From Halobellus limi (lineage in GTDB: Archaea; Halobacteriota; Halobacteria; Halobacteriales; Haloferacaceae): 64,000 nt of DNA. Positions 23,505 to 34,178 of the stretch are shown here, piece by piece (within the stretch, counting starts at the first letter, position 1; each line of letters begins with the position of its first letter). Below the pieces are notes generated by a model. That model was given only the letters and a program-made list of their open reading frames with translations, had not been told where the DNA came from and made no database searches. Location of the stretch: contig NZ_CP031311.1 in assembly GCF_004799685.1 (NCBI RefSeq), positions 2,046,001 to 2,110,000 of the forward strand. Reading direction: 5' to 3'. Made by a program: the position numbers and the translations under genes.

Positions 23505-25603
23505 CTAGATTTCTTCGTCGGGTTCGGAGCCGGGTTCGTCCGCAGCCTCGTCGTCGCTTCCGATGTCGGGAGCGGATTCGCCCACGTCCTCCGCGTCGCG
23601 CTCTTCGTCGCCGCCGCTTTGATCGCCGGCTTCATCACCGCCGTCGCTTTGATCGCCGGCTTCACCACCACCGCCGCTTTGGTCACCGGCTTCACCACCA
23701 CCGCCGCTCTCGCCGCGTTCGCTATCCTCGCTCCGATCAGCTTCCGCATCGTCGCCTTCGCCGCGCTCGTTCCGAGCGCTGTCGTCGCTATCGACCGGGT
23801 CGCTCACCTCGGCCGTGTCGTCCGTTCGGTCCCCGGAGTCCGCCACGCCCGAATCGACGGCGTCGTCTTCGGCACCGCCCGAGCGGCTCTCGGTGGTCTC
23901 CGCCGGAGCACGCTGCGCTCCGTCGTCGAGCTCGTCGCTCCGCTTCCCCGCGTCCGAGAGCGCTTCTCGGACCGCGTCCCGGTCGACGGTTCCGGAGACC
24001 GTCCGCGGCAGCGACTCCGAGACCGCGAGCGTCTTGGGGAGTTTGAACCCGGCCAGCCGTTCGCGGGCGAACTCGATCAGATCCGCTCGGTCGATCGCGT
24101 CCTCCTCGGGGACGACCATCGCCGAGACGCGCTCGCCCCACTGCGCGTCCGGAACGCCCACGACGGCCGCCTCGCGAACGTCCGGATGAGAGCGGAGGAC
24201 GTCGACGACCTCGCCGGGGTCGACGTTCTCCCCCCGGTGACGATGCGGTCGTCCACGCGGTTCAACACCGTGAGCGCGCCGCTGTCGTCGCGGACGCCGG
24301 CGTCGCCGGTGTGGAGTCCGAACGGACCGAACGAGTCGGCGTTCGCGTCCGCGTCGCCGTAGTACCCGGGCGTCACGGTCGGCCCGTCGACGACGAGTTC
24401 GCCCGACTCGCCCGACGGAAGCGGCGTTCCCTCCTCGTCGACGACGGTCACCCGGGTCAGAAAGAGGGGTCGGCCGACGGTACCGGGGTTCGCGAACGCC
24501 TCCCGGGGGCGCGCGGTGGCGATCTGGGAGGCGGTCTCGGTCATCCCGTAGGTCGGATACACCGGAACCGAGTAGTTCCGGCACCGCTCGATGAGGTCCG
24601 TCGGGGCGGGAGCGCCGCCGAGGAGGACGACGCGGAGCGACTCCGAGAGCGTCCCGCGGCGGTCGAGCATCCGGCGGAGCATCGTCGGGACGAGCGAGAC
24701 GGCGGTGGCCTCGTACCGCTCCAGGTCGTCGGCGGCCGCCCCCGCGTCGAACCCCTCGCGGAAGACGACCGTCATCCCGTACAGCGGCATCCGGAGAATC
24801 GGCGCGATCCCGCCCATGTGATGCAGCGAGAGCGTCACCAGCCAGCGGTCGTCCGGGTCGAAGCCGAGCCGGAACACCGAGGCGACCGCGCTCGCGAGCA
24901 GGTTGCCAGTCGTCAGTTGGACCGCCTTCGGATCGCCCGTCGTCCCGGAGGTGAAGAGCACGAGTTGCCGGTCGTCGAGGGACCACTCCGCGGGCGAGAC
25001 CGACTCGGCGACCACGCCCGAGAGCGGCGCCGCGATCTCCGTTCTCGGCTCGTCGACGGTGAGCACGCGCGCCATCTCGGAATCGGAAGCGGTGTTCCCC
25101 TCGCCGTGGTCCCCCTCGCCGTCGTCTCCGGGTTCGGTGCTCTCCGCCGCGGTCCCGTCGTTCGCCGCATCGTTCGCAGCGCGCTCCGTCTCGCTCCCGG
25201 CGTTCGTTGCATCGCTCCCGGCGTTCCCGGTCTCGCCGCCCCCCGCCGCGCGCACGACGGCGTCGACGACGGTCGCCTCGGTCTCGCCGCTGCAGACGAC
25301 CGTCGACACGTCCGCGGTGTCGATCTGGCCGGCGAGTTCCCGGGCGGTGAGCGACTCGCCCATCGGGACGAGCGTGACGCCGAGCCGCATCGCCGCGTGG
25401 ACGAGACAGACGTACTCGAGTCGAGCGTCCAGCACCGCGCCGAGGTGCGTTCCGGGCTCGACGCCCGCGGCGGCGAGCCGACCGGCGAGGTCGTCGACGA
25501 GCGTGTCGAGGTTCCCGAACGTGTAGACGTCGCCCGTGGCGGCGACGACGAGCGCCTCGCCGTCGGGATCGATCTGAGCGCGGTGAGAGAGCCAATCGCG
25601 CAT
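23505..25603 (-). CDS. menE: MenE-like AMP-dependent acyl-CoA ligase, frame broken by one base at 24230-24235
   Basis: ATG 25603 opens an adenylate-forming ligase with the signature LVLFTSGTTGDPKAVQL, PTYGMTETASQIA and GYYGDADANADSFGPFGLHTGD. The frame is lost after RIVTGG at a run of six C (24230-24235). A seventh restores ENVDPGEVVDVLRSHPDV and the catalytic Lys region FKLPKTLAVSESLPRTVSG, giving about 699 residues. Closest in style is MenE (o-succinylbenzoate-CoA ligase, menaquinone synthesis), but no other men gene is near and other acyl-CoA ligases are possible. Two additions are odd: an acidic insert around residues 135-185 and an acidic tail of about 160 residues with a repeated GGGGEAGDQS unit. 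Confidence 0.85.
23611..23700 (-). repeat. Tandem 30-bp repeat in the tail of the MenE-like gene
   Basis: Three adjacent 30-base units (23611-23640, 23641-23670, 23671-23700) plus a partial unit, differing at a few bases. They encode imperfect Gly-Gly-Gly-Gly-Glu-Ala-Gly-Asp-Gln-Ser copies in the acidic C-terminal tail. Confidence 0.85.
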
Positions 25604-25702
25604 CTCACTTACGTTGGCGACGGCAGCGGCCTAAACTGTACTGCTGTCGCCTCCGCGGGAGCGATCGCATCGACCCAGCCCCGGCGGCGCTCGGGGCGTC
25701 GT

Positions 25703-26104
25703 TCACCCCTCGCCGGCGTGTTCGACGTACTCGACGAGGACGCCGCCGGTCGACTTCGGGTGCAGGAAGGCGACCTCGTGGCCCCACGCGCCCGGCCTGG
25801 GTTCCTCGTCGACGAGGTCGACGCCGGCGTTCCGGGCCCGGTCGAGAGCGGCCGCGACGTCGTCGGTCCGGAGCGCGACGTGGTGAACTCCGGGGCCCTG
25901 CCGGTCGAGAAAGCGCGCGATCGCCCCGCCGTCGGCCGGTTCGAGCAGTTCGAAGTAGCCGCCGCCGAGGTCGAGAAATCGGATCGCCATCCCCTCGAAG
26001 GTCTCCTCGTGAACCACGGGCGCGTCGAAGAGCGTCTCGAACGTCGCTGCGAGGTCCGCCCCGTCGGTCGTCGCGACCCCCAGGTGGTCGAAAGCTACCG
26101 TCAT
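25703..26104 (-). CDS. mce: Methylmalonyl-CoA epimerase
   Basis: A 133-residue vicinal-oxygen-chelate protein that interconverts the R and S forms of methylmalonyl-CoA. Metal ligands include the His in FDHLGVATTD, the Glu in GGYFELLEPA, the His in GVHHVALRTDD and the Glu in VLVEYVEHA. ATG 26104 begins the domain and has a TATA-like box (complement of 26128-26137) at leaderless distance, so the longer upstream frame is rejected. It lies 109 bases downstream of the mutase gene on the same strand, a usual pairing. Confidence 0.94.
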   Translation of the reverse strand: MTVAFDHLGVATTDGADLAATFETLFDAPVVHEETFEGMAIRFLDLGGGYFELLEPADGGAIARFLDRQGPGVHHVALRTDDVAAALDRARNAGVDLVDEEPRPGAWGHEVAFLHPKSTGGVLVEYVEHAGEG

Positions 26105-26213
26105 ACCCGGATCGTCGCGGGAGCGAGAGATAAACGTGGTCCCGTATCGACCTCGGTACGCGGCTGCGCCGCGTTTCGAGCGCCGCCGCGGCTGTCGTCC
26201 GAGACCGCCCACG

Positions 26214-27889
<1,676 letters not shown>

Positions 27890-28006
27890 ACTCGATGGTG
27901 TACGTCCGACCGGTATTGAACCTGTCCGACGGTCGGGCGCTCGGCCGGAGCGCCGGAGACCGACGGAAGGAACAGGTCCATTACGGAAGCCGACGAACGG
28001 CGATCC

Positions 28007-28465
28007 ATGGCCGAAGAAGTCGACCCCGAACGAGTCCGCGGCGGTCGGATGACCGACGCGGAGATCGACGCCTTCCTCGAAGCGCAGGGAACCGGCGTGC
28101 TCTCACTGGCCGACGGCAGTCGGGCCTACGCCGTCCCGATCTCGTTCGGGTACGAGCGGGGCCGTGCCGTGTTCTCCTACTGGCAGTTCAGATCCGACAG
28201 TCAGAAGGTCGCCTACAGCGACGCGACCGAGCGGGCGTGTCTGGCGGTCTACGACATCGAATCCCAGCACGACTGGCAGAGCGTCCTCGCGTTCGGCCCG
28301 ATCCGAGAGCTCACGCCCGGGGAGTGGGGAGACGTGGGCGAACTGCTCGACGAGAACGCGTGGTCTCCGGACCTCACGGGCGTCGGCCGCAGGCAGCTCT
28401 CGATCGTCGGCTACGAGATGGAGATCGAGGAAGTGACCGGCCTCCAGCGGCGGCCGGAGCGCTAG
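28007..28465 (+). CDS. Pyridoxamine-5'-phosphate-oxidase-fold (PPOX) family protein
   Basis: A 152-residue protein of the split-barrel flavin-binding PPOX family. [22 protein letters not shown] is the usual opening helix and first strand. [20 protein letters not shown] continues the barrel, and [18 protein letters not shown] follows. Haloarchaea have many such paralogues of unknown substrate; some bind FMN, F420 or heme. It diverges from the mutase gene; the 117-base gap holds both promoters. Confidence 0.88.
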   Translation: MAEEVDPERVRGGRMTDAEIDAFLEAQGTGVLSLADGSRAYAVPISFGYERGRAVFSYWQFRSDSQKVAYSDATERACLAVYDIESQHDWQSVLAFGPIRELTPGEWGDVGELLDENAWSPDLTGVGRRQLSIVGYEMEIEEVTGLQRRPER

Positions 28466-28606
28466 CCGGGTCGACGGCTTTCGCACACGGAGCCGCAGCG
28501 ACGGCCGTCCGCGTCCGACCGCCACGGCCGCGTCGACACGCGTCGCTCGCCTTCGCGAGGCGCGTTCGCCACGCTTTTGCTATCGGCCCCCTCGGATCGG
28601 GCAACT

Positions 28607-29014
28607 ATGTTTGGCGGAGGCGGTATGAACCCGCGGAAGATGCAGCAGATGATGGAACAGATGGGCATCGACGTCACCGAACTCGACGTCGAGGAGGTCG
28701 TGATCAAGACGGGCGAGGAGGACCTCGTCTTCTCCGACGCGCAGGTGACCCGGATGGACGCCCAGGGACAGCAGACCTACCAGGTCGTCGGCGAACCCGA
28801 ATCGCGGGAGTCGACGGCGGGCGGTTCCGGCTCGACGGCCGAACTCGACGGCGACGAGCGCGGCGACGGCGACGAGAGCGGTGGCGACGCCGGGATCCCC
28901 GAGGACGACGTCGAACTCGTCGCCCAGCGCGCCGGCGTCGGCTCGGAGACCGCGCGCGAGGCGCTCGAAGCGACCGACGGCGACCTGGCGGCCGCGATCG
29001 CCCGACTGGAGTGA
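28607..29014 (+). CDS. nac: Nascent polypeptide-associated complex protein (archaeal NAC)
   Basis: A 135-residue archaeal NAC that binds ribosomes and nascent chains as a homodimer. The N-terminus [20 protein letters not shown], the NAC domain with [20 protein letters not shown], a Gly/Asp-rich linker of about 40 residues and a C-terminal UBA domain ([20 protein letters not shown]) are in the expected order. ATG 28607 fits the family; an in-frame codon at 28577 would add ten unrelated residues. A TATA-like CTTTTGC at 28574-28580 is consistent. The stop overlaps the next gene's GTG by four bases. Confidence 0.95.
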   Translation: MFGGGGMNPRKMQQMMEQMGIDVTELDVEEVVIKTGEEDLVFSDAQVTRMDAQGQQTYQVVGEPESRESTAGGSGSTAELDGDERGDGDESGGDAGIPEDDVELVAQRAGVGSETAREALEATDGDLAAAIARLE

Positions 29015-29742
29015 GCTACCTCCTCGTCCACGACGACCGGGAGTACCTCCGCGCGCCGGGCGACGAGCTACAGACCGACCTCGGCGTCTTAGACGTGCCC
29101 GAGAACGTCGAACCAGGCGACGTCCTGGAGACGCATCTGGGCGAGCCCTTCGTCGTCCGCCGGCTCCGCGGCCCGGACTTGTTCAACCACTTCGAGCGGA
29201 CGGGCGCGCCGATGATGCCGCGGGACGTCGGGCTCGTCGTCGGCCACACCGGGATCGCCGCGGGCGACCGCGTGCTCGACGCCGGCACCGGCACGGGCGT
29301 CCTCGCCGCCTACCTCGGCCGGATGCACGCCGACGTCGTCTCCTACGAGATCGACCCCGACTTCGCCGAGGTCGCCCGGGAGAACATGCGACTCGCTGGC
29401 GTCGACGACCGCGTCGAGGTCAGAGCGGGCGACCTCTCGGCGGAACTCGACGCCGCCGTCGACGACGGGCCGTTCGACGCGATCACGCTCGACACCGGCG
29501 ACGCCCCCGAGATCGTCGCGCGCGCCCCGGACCTCCTCGCCGACGGCGGCCGCGTCGCCGTCTACTCGCCGTTCGTCGAGAACAGCCGCGAGGCGGTCGA
29601 GGCCGCCCGGGATGCCGGCCTCGTCGACGTCGAGACCTACGAGACGATCCAGCGGGAGATGGACTTCGGCGAGCGCGGCTCCCGCCCTTCGACCGCGGGC
29701 GTCGGCCACACGGGCTATCTGACGTTCGCGCGAAACGAGTAG
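29011..29742 (+). CDS. trmI: tRNA (adenine-N1)-methyltransferase TrmI
   Basis: A 243-residue class I methyltransferase resembling archaeal TrmI, which methylates A57/A58 in the tRNA T loop. It starts with a GTG inside the nac stop (GTGA, 29011-29014). The short N-terminal domain precedes the SAM motif [17 protein letters not shown], then [20 protein letters not shown] and [10 protein letters not shown]. The opening segment includes [20 protein letters not shown], typical of TrmI. Tight coupling with nac links two translation-related functions. Confidence 0.93.
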   Translation: MSYLLVHDDREYLRAPGDELQTDLGVLDVPENVEPGDVLETHLGEPFVVRRLRGPDLFNHFERTGAPMMPRDVGLVVGHTGIAAGDRVLDAGTGTGVLAAYLGRMHADVVSYEIDPDFAEVARENMRLAGVDDRVEVRAGDLSAELDAAVDDGPFDAITLDTGDAPEIVARAPDLLADGGRVAVYSPFVENSREAVEAARDAGLVDVETYETIQREMDFGERGSRPSTAGVGHTGYLTFARNE

Positions 29743-29806
29743 TCCCGTCGTCGACGCACGGCGCGTTTCTCTGTTCTTCTATCCGTACCGTATCGTCGGC
29801 CTCGAC

Positions 29807-30400
29807 CTACCGGATCGACCGTAGCATCGAGAACAGTTCGTCGCGAGCGCGTTCGGGATCCAACGACTCCGGGTCGGGGACCGACAGGGGGTACGCCCCG
29901 CCGCCGAGGAGGAACTCGCCGTCCCCCGCCGGCCACGCCGCGAAGTACGCCTCGACGGGGACCGACCGGTCTTCGAGGCGGACCGCCGCGCGGAACCGGA
30001 CCGCCTCCACCGTCGGCCTATCGCCCTCCTCACCGTCCGAGCCGGCGTCGCCGTCGGAGAGGTCGAACCGGTGCGTGTCGGCCCGTTCGACCGACTCGAA
30101 CCCCCGGTCTCCGAGCACTTCGACGAACCTGGCGGTCGCGCGGTCGGTGACGAGTCGCGTGAGCGGCCCCGACGGCGACTTCGCGGGCGAGATCCGGAGG
30201 CGGCTCGCGAAGACGAAGCGCCACGTCGTCTCGGCCCCCGTCGCCGCGGCCAGTCGCTCGCGGAGGTCGCTGTCCTCGTAGATGCGTGTATGGGCGGTGA
30301 CGGTCACGACGCGGACGTCGAACGGCGTCGTCACCTCCTCGGAGACCAGCCGCCACCCCGCCGGGGGGTCGAGCGCCGGCGGGGGGATATCAACGGTCAC
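29807..30400 (-). CDS. Conserved haloarchaeal protein of unknown function
   Basis: A 197-residue acidic protein without a signal peptide or membrane segments. It begins MTVDIPPPALDPPAGWRLVS and contains alternating strands (VRVVTVTAHTRIYED and later TTWRFVFASRLRISP), then VEAYFAAWPAGDGEFLLGGGAYPL near the end. A Gly/Asp/Glu linker around residues 115-130 is typical of salt-adapted proteins. I do not recognise a family and no catalytic motif is evident. It converges on trmI. Confidence 0.75.
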   Translation of the reverse strand: MTVDIPPPALDPPAGWRLVSEEVTTPFDVRVVTVTAHTRIYEDSDLRERLAAATGAETTWRFVFASRLRISPAKSPSGPLTRLVTDRATARFVEVLGDRGFESVERADTHRFDLSDGDAGSDGEEGDRPTVEAVRFRAAVRLEDRSVPVEAYFAAWPAGDGEFLLGGGAYPLSVPDPESLDPERARDELFSMLRSIR

Positions 30401-30528
30401 GCAGGCGGGTTCGGGCGCGTCCGACTTAATTCGGGGCGGCGGAGACGAGAGTAATCGTTACGAGTCGAGTGATGGAGCCGCAGGTCGGGACGGCCGAACC
30501 GCCGGCGACAGCGGGGGGCGAGGGCCGA

Positions 30529-30852
30529 TCAGTGATCGTCCTCGCGCCACTTGTGGCCGCACTCGACGCAGGTGAAAAAGCGGGTCTCCGACTCGTCGGC
30601 CGATCGGATCTGCTTCATCTCGTACCGCGCGCGGTCGTGGCCGCACTCGGGGCAGATCACCGTGGTCGTCGGCCCGATCTCGGCGTCGTCGACGTCGGAC
30701 ATGTCGACGACCTCGCTGTCCTCGCGCTCCGCCGTCGAGGTCATATCGGCCTCCTTGTCGGCGTCGCGGGCCTTCTCGTAGCCGCAACTGCCGCAGACCC
30801 AGACGTCGCCGTCGGTCTTCATCATCGAACCGCATTCGTCGCAGAACTCCAT
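30529..30852 (-). CDS. tfs: Transcription factor S (TFIIS-like RNA polymerase cleavage factor)
   Basis: A 107-residue TFS, which stimulates RNA polymerase to cleave backtracked transcripts. The N-terminal zinc ribbon has CDECGSMMKTDGDVWVCGSCG. The C-terminal ribbon has CPECGHDRARYEMKQIRSAD, then ETRFFTCVECGHKW. The catalytic Asp-Glu tip lies in RSADESETRF, so it should be active. The linker is acidic. A TATA-like GTTTAAGTC (complement of 30879-30887) lies at leaderless distance from the ATG. Confidence 0.96.
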   Translation of the reverse strand: MEFCDECGSMMKTDGDVWVCGSCGYEKARDADKEADMTSTAEREDSEVVDMSDVDDAEIGPTTTVICPECGHDRARYEMKQIRSADESETRFFTCVECGHKWREDDH

Positions 30853-31025
30853 TATACCCCGACGGAAGACGCTTCAGCGACTTAAACACCGGGATCGAGC
30901 GCCCGCCGGACCGGTCGCGTATCCGACAGGGCGGTGTGGTGACGCGCCCCTGACGCGGACGGATTTCGACGCCTCTCCGACGCGGATGTTGAAACGTCTT
31001 AGTACCGCGGGACGAACGGGGTGGT

Positions 31026-31544
31026 GTGACAGAGAATCGAGCCCTCTCAGAGCAGGCCCAAGAACGGCTCGCCGACGTCGTCCGCCTCCAGCCGACGAAG
31101 AACAAGGAGCTTCAAGACCAGTGGGGAATGGATTCCGGGAGCGAGGTCCACCAGTACCTCGAAAGCGAACTCAAGGACTACTACTACCGCGACGACAACA
31201 GCCTCATCCGCGCGACCGCCGAGGCGGCCGACCTCGTGGACGTCGATCCCGGCGTCGAGGGGGGCGAGGAGGCGGAGGGCGGCGTCCCGTCGGTGATCCG
31301 CGTCCCGGAACTCGAAGCGCAGGTGTTCGAGGTCCTTGCGGGTCACGACGAGCGATCCGAGAGCGTCGTGAGCGTCCTCAACAAGGTCCGCGACGCCTTC
31401 GACGCGGACCCGCCGGTCGAGGACGTCCGCCAGGCGCTCCAGAGCCTCCGGCGGAAGGGGGCTGTGGAAGTGATCTACCGGACGGTCCCGACGTTCCGCC
31501 TCGCCGCGCCGCGCGGGGAGATCGACGTCGAAGTGACGGACTGA
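31026..31544 (+). CDS. DUF5797 family protein
   Basis: A 172-residue protein with a GTG start at 31026. The N-terminal half has a winged-helix-like look (QERLADVVRLQPTKNKELQDQW followed by GSEVHQYLESELKDYYYRDD). The C-terminal half has a second helical repeat (LNKVRDAFDADPPVEDVRQA, then LQSLRRKGAVEVIYRT). It matches the haloarchaeal DUF5797 family, uncharacterised, possibly DNA-binding. A TATA-like GTCTTAGTACC (30996-31006) supports the start. Its stop codon touches the left arm of the inverted repeat described next. Confidence 0.82.
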   Translation: MTENRALSEQAQERLADVVRLQPTKNKELQDQWGMDSGSEVHQYLESELKDYYYRDDNSLIRATAEAADLVDVDPGVEGGEEAEGGVPSVIRVPELEAQVFEVLAGHDERSESVVSVLNKVRDAFDADPPVEDVRQALQSLRRKGAVEVIYRTVPTFRLAAPRGEIDVEVTD

Positions 31545-31624
31545 TACTGATTACTCTTGTCTCTTACCGCCGAGCGCCACCCCCGTTGACAACGCTCGAC
31601 GGGACAAAGCGAGAGTAATCAGTA
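31545..31624. repeat. 13-bp perfect inverted repeat between convergent genes
   Basis: Arms TACTGATTACTCT (31545-31557) and AGAGTAATCAGTA (31612-31624) are perfect complements separated by 54 bases. The spacer contains a second inverted pair, CGAGCG (31571-31576) and CGCTCG (31593-31598), so a nested hairpin can form. It starts one base after the stop codon of the DUF5797 gene, which converges with the next gene. A related word, GAGAGTAATC-TACGA, occurs near 30449. Confidence 0.6.
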
Positions 31625-31701
31625 CGATTCCGTCGGTCCGCGGAGCCGTACGGACGCGACTCCGCGCCTCGTGTCTGACCGGACTCCCGCGCGTCGGGCC
31701 G

Positions 31702-32715
31702 TCACTCCCGTTCGATCTCTCGCTCGCGGACCCGCTCGCGTCGGCGGCGAAGCAGCCGCTTGATTCCCTTTCCGGGCCCGCCCTCGATCGGCCACCCGCG
31801 GCTCCGCCAGGCGGGCGGTTCGGGTTCGAACTCCGGACACGACCCGGCGCACTCGGCCGCGGTCTGTGATCGGTCCTTCGCGGCGCAGCGGGGGAGGAGC
31901 GCGCGCCCGAACCGCCGGAGCTCGAAGTGCCTGCAGTCCGGTCGCATCGTCTCGTGGTAGGAGCGCCACCCCCGTCCGTAGGCGCGCTCCGCGAGTTCGA
32001 GCCGTCGCCGCCGGTGCTCGTCGTCGTTCCCGTCACCTTCGGGCGTCACCTCGCTGGGGTACCACTCGACGGACGCGACCGGCTCGTCGTCGAGTCCGTC
32101 GGTCCCGTCGGCGTCGATCGACAGCGTCAGAATTCCGACGTCGACGGGAAGATCCTCCAGCAGCGCGGGCTCGACGCGGCTCCCGGTAGACTCGGTCGCC
32201 ACCCACACCTCGTCGGCGAGGGCGGTCTCGACGTCGTGTTCCAACTGTCCGGCGAGCGCCCGCGCCGCCGACGCGTCGAGGTCGGGCTTGTTCTCGACGG
32301 CGACGATCCGCCGGAGCCAGTCCGGATACGGCGCGATCCGTCTGATCTCGATCCGGTTTCCCCGCCGGCGCTTCTCGACGACGCCGCGGTCGGCCGCCCG
32401 GTGGACGGCCGCGCGGACGTACCGCCACGGGTAGCCCGGGTCGGGGAGCGCGTCCCGGTACCACGCCCACTCCTCGGGGGCGTTGCGGACGACGTGCAGG
32501 AGGTCCGAATCGAGCTCGCGCCCGCCGAACTGCCGGCGGGCCGCGAGACCCTCGGGGTCGCACTCGAGGACGACGGTGTCCCAGCGGCGCTGCTGCGTTC
32601 CGAGCTGTCGCGAGACGAGGACGGGACTCTCGCGGGCCGACTCGGGCGGCCACGACGTCTCCGCCCACCGGCAGACGAGCAGCTCGAACCCGAACTCGGC
32701 GTCTCCGGGGTACAC
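31702..32715 (-). CDS. DUF5787 family protein
   Basis: A 337-residue protein beginning at GTG 32715 (YPGDAEFGFELLVCRWAE), matching the haloarchaeal DUF5787 layout. A wHTH-like stretch (AWYRDALPDPGYPWRYVRAA, then VHRAADRGVVEKRRRGNRIE) is followed by DWLRRIVAVENKPDLDASAA. The Glu-x-Lys in VAVENKPD, with preceding acidic residues and a following LEHDVETALADEVWVATES strand, resembles a restriction-like nuclease core. The C-terminus has several Cys (DCRHFELRRFGRALLPRC, later CAGSCPEF), reminiscent of an iron-sulfur or zinc site as in Cas4/AddB-type nucleases. This is a pattern reading only; no function is established. Confidence 0.8.
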   Translation of the reverse strand: MYPGDAEFGFELLVCRWAETSWPPESARESPVLVSRQLGTQQRRWDTVVLECDPEGLAARRQFGGRELDSDLLHVVRNAPEEWAWYRDALPDPGYPWRYVRAAVHRAADRGVVEKRRRGNRIEIRRIAPYPDWLRRIVAVENKPDLDASAARALAGQLEHDVETALADEVWVATESTGSRVEPALLEDLPVDVGILTLSIDADGTDGLDDEPVASVEWYPSEVTPEGDGNDDEHRRRRLELAERAYGRGWRSYHETMRPDCRHFELRRFGRALLPRCAAKDRSQTAAECAGSCPEFEPEPPAWRSRGWPIEGGPGKGIKRLLRRRRERVREREIERE

Positions 32716-32733
32716 GCGTGTCGACTCCGCCGC

Positions 32734-33195
32734 CTACGCGAGGTACTTCCCGTCCTCGGTCTCGCCGTTCTCGGCGGCCAGTTGATCCAGGTACTCGTGG
32801 GCCCGCTCGAATATCTCGCGGGGGCCGTCCTGCGTGATGGTGTTGAGCGCCTGCTCGTAGTCCCGCCACTGGAGGTCGCGGTGCTCGTTCGAGAGCTCCG
32901 CGCTCGCCTCGAACGACCGCGCGATGAACAGGTGGACGGTCTTGTGGATCGTCTTGCCGTTCGCCTCGAAGACGTAGTCGTACTCCTCGCGGAACCCGTC
33001 GATGAGACGGAAGTCCTCGATCCCCGCCTCCTCTTTCACTTCCCGAATCGCCGTCTGCTGGAGCTCCTCTTCGCCCTCGACCCCGCCTTTGGGGAACTCC
33101 CAGTCCCCCGGTCGGCTCTTCAGGAGCAAATACTCCCGTTCGCCGCGGGTGTCGCGGAAGAGGATCGCTCCAGCGCTTACCGCTTCCACTGTCAT
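32734..33195 (-). CDS. Nudix hydrolase, bis(5'-nucleosyl)-tetraphosphatase-like
   Basis: A 153-residue Nudix protein. The Nudix box GGVEGEEELQQTAIREVKEE followed by AGI (about residues 37-59) has all conserved Gly and Glu positions. YLLLKSRPGDWEFPKGGVEG resembles diadenosine-tetraphosphate hydrolases, which clear Ap4A; other nucleotide substrates are possible. A TATA-like box (complement of 33218-33227) precedes the ATG at leaderless distance. Upstream lies the 470-base gap holding the second ncRNA copy. Confidence 0.9.
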   Translation of the reverse strand: MTVEAVSAGAILFRDTRGEREYLLLKSRPGDWEFPKGGVEGEEELQQTAIREVKEEAGIEDFRLIDGFREEYDYVFEANGKTIHKTVHLFIARSFEASAELSNEHRDLQWRDYEQALNTITQDGPREIFERAHEYLDQLAAENGETEDGKYLA

Positions 33196-33298
33196 TAGCT
33201 ACACAAACCAGACAGGACGTTAAGAGGCTATCGGACGTTGGAGGCGGCGACCCCGGGTGCGGCCGCGAACCGGTCGGACGCCCGCGGCGACGGTCGAC

Positions 33299-33307
33299 TT
33301 CATATAC
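33299..33307 (+). promoter_or_regulatory. TATA box of candidate ncRNA, copy B
   Basis: TTCATATAC lies 22 bases before hairpin 1 of copy B, the same spacing as copy A. The bases between the box and the hairpin (CGGGCGGCCAGGG) are conserved as well. Confidence 0.65.
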
Positions 33308-33324
33308 GATCGGGCGGCCAGGGG

Positions 33325-33453
33325 TGCTGTGACGTAGGAGTCACCCCGCGTCGAGTCGCGGTTGCTCGGCACGCCGACGCGGGGACGACGGTGGCGGCCG
33401 CCGGTGCAGCGAGGAGCCGGCTGCCGTCCCGTGCGCGTGCCGACTGTTCGCCA
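33325..33453 (+). ncRNA. Candidate structured noncoding RNA, copy B
   Basis: Hairpin 1 is GTGA (33329-33332)/TCAC (33341-33344), loop CGTAGGAG. Hairpin 2 is CCGCG (33346-33350)/CGCGG (33357-33361), loop TCGAGT. TCGGCAC (33366-33372) can pair with GTGCCGA (33437-33443). The interior is unlike copy A but also has a hairpin, GGGAC (33382-33386)/GTCCC (33426-33430). The 3' end CTGTTCGCCA (33444-33453) equals that of copy A. Within the shared block the copies differ by only six bases, two of them in the hairpin loops and none in a stem. The rest of 33196-33665 shows no other gene. Confidence 0.65.
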
Positions 33454-33665
33454 GATTGCGTGCCCTAGGAAGGTGAGGTGACGGGGCCTCGGAGTGGCCC
33501 GCGGCCCGCTCCGGGAGCTGCGGGACTCCAGTCGGTGCACTCGGTCGTCGCCCGGCGCGGAAGCGGGCGGCTCGCCAGCGACGTCGCCGGCGGGAGCGAC
33601 CGTCCGATGGATGTACTTTTACCGCTCGGTGCCGACGTCTCTCCTAACCCAGCGAGATCCCAGCC

Positions 33666-33998
33666 ATGACCTTCGTCACGAAGCTCCGCTTCCAGTCGGG
33701 GAACCGCTACGAACTGGAATCGGAAGTCTCAGACCTCAAGTCGATGCTCGAACGCAAGGGCGCGGAGTGCAAGGGCCCGCACGCGGACCCGCCCGAGCGA
33801 ATCACCGTCCCGCAGTACAAGTCGCTGCAGCCCGGCGACGCGTTCTCGGCGTGGGATTACACCGTCTACTCGCGGCAACTCGAGATCCACGGCAACGACC
33901 ACATCGCTCGCGAAGTCGGTCACATGGACTTCCCCGAGAGCCTCCACGTCGAGATCGAGGTCGAACAGCAGAAGCCCGCCGGCCACCTCCAGAAGTAG
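33666..33998 (+). CDS. uS10/mL48-like ribosomal-type protein
   Basis: A 110-residue protein related to ribosomal protein S10 but distinct from the canonical rpsJ product. MTFVTKLRFQSGNRYELESE is the first strand-helix unit, RITVPQYKSLQPGDAFSAWD lies in the loop, and YSRQLEIHGNDHIAREVGH is near the end. Haloarchaea have such an additional uS10-like protein annotated as uS10/mL48 family; whether it joins the ribosome is not known. A TATA-like ACTTTTACC (33615-33623) is about 43 bases upstream. Confidence 0.85.
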   Translation: MTFVTKLRFQSGNRYELESEVSDLKSMLERKGAECKGPHADPPERITVPQYKSLQPGDAFSAWDYTVYSRQLEIHGNDHIAREVGHMDFPESLHVEIEVEQQKPAGHLQK

Positions 33999-34178
33999 CG
34001 TCGCGTCGGAACCGGCGACCGAAGCGCGGGATCGTCGTCGACGATATCCGAACCGAAGGATCGTCGTCGGCGACACCCGAACCGCAGGTCGGAGCCCGAC
34101 GCAGCCGAGGCGTGGGATCGAGATCGACGCCGTAGGCATCCGAATCCGGGATCGGCGCCGACGGATCGAGCCCCGTGG

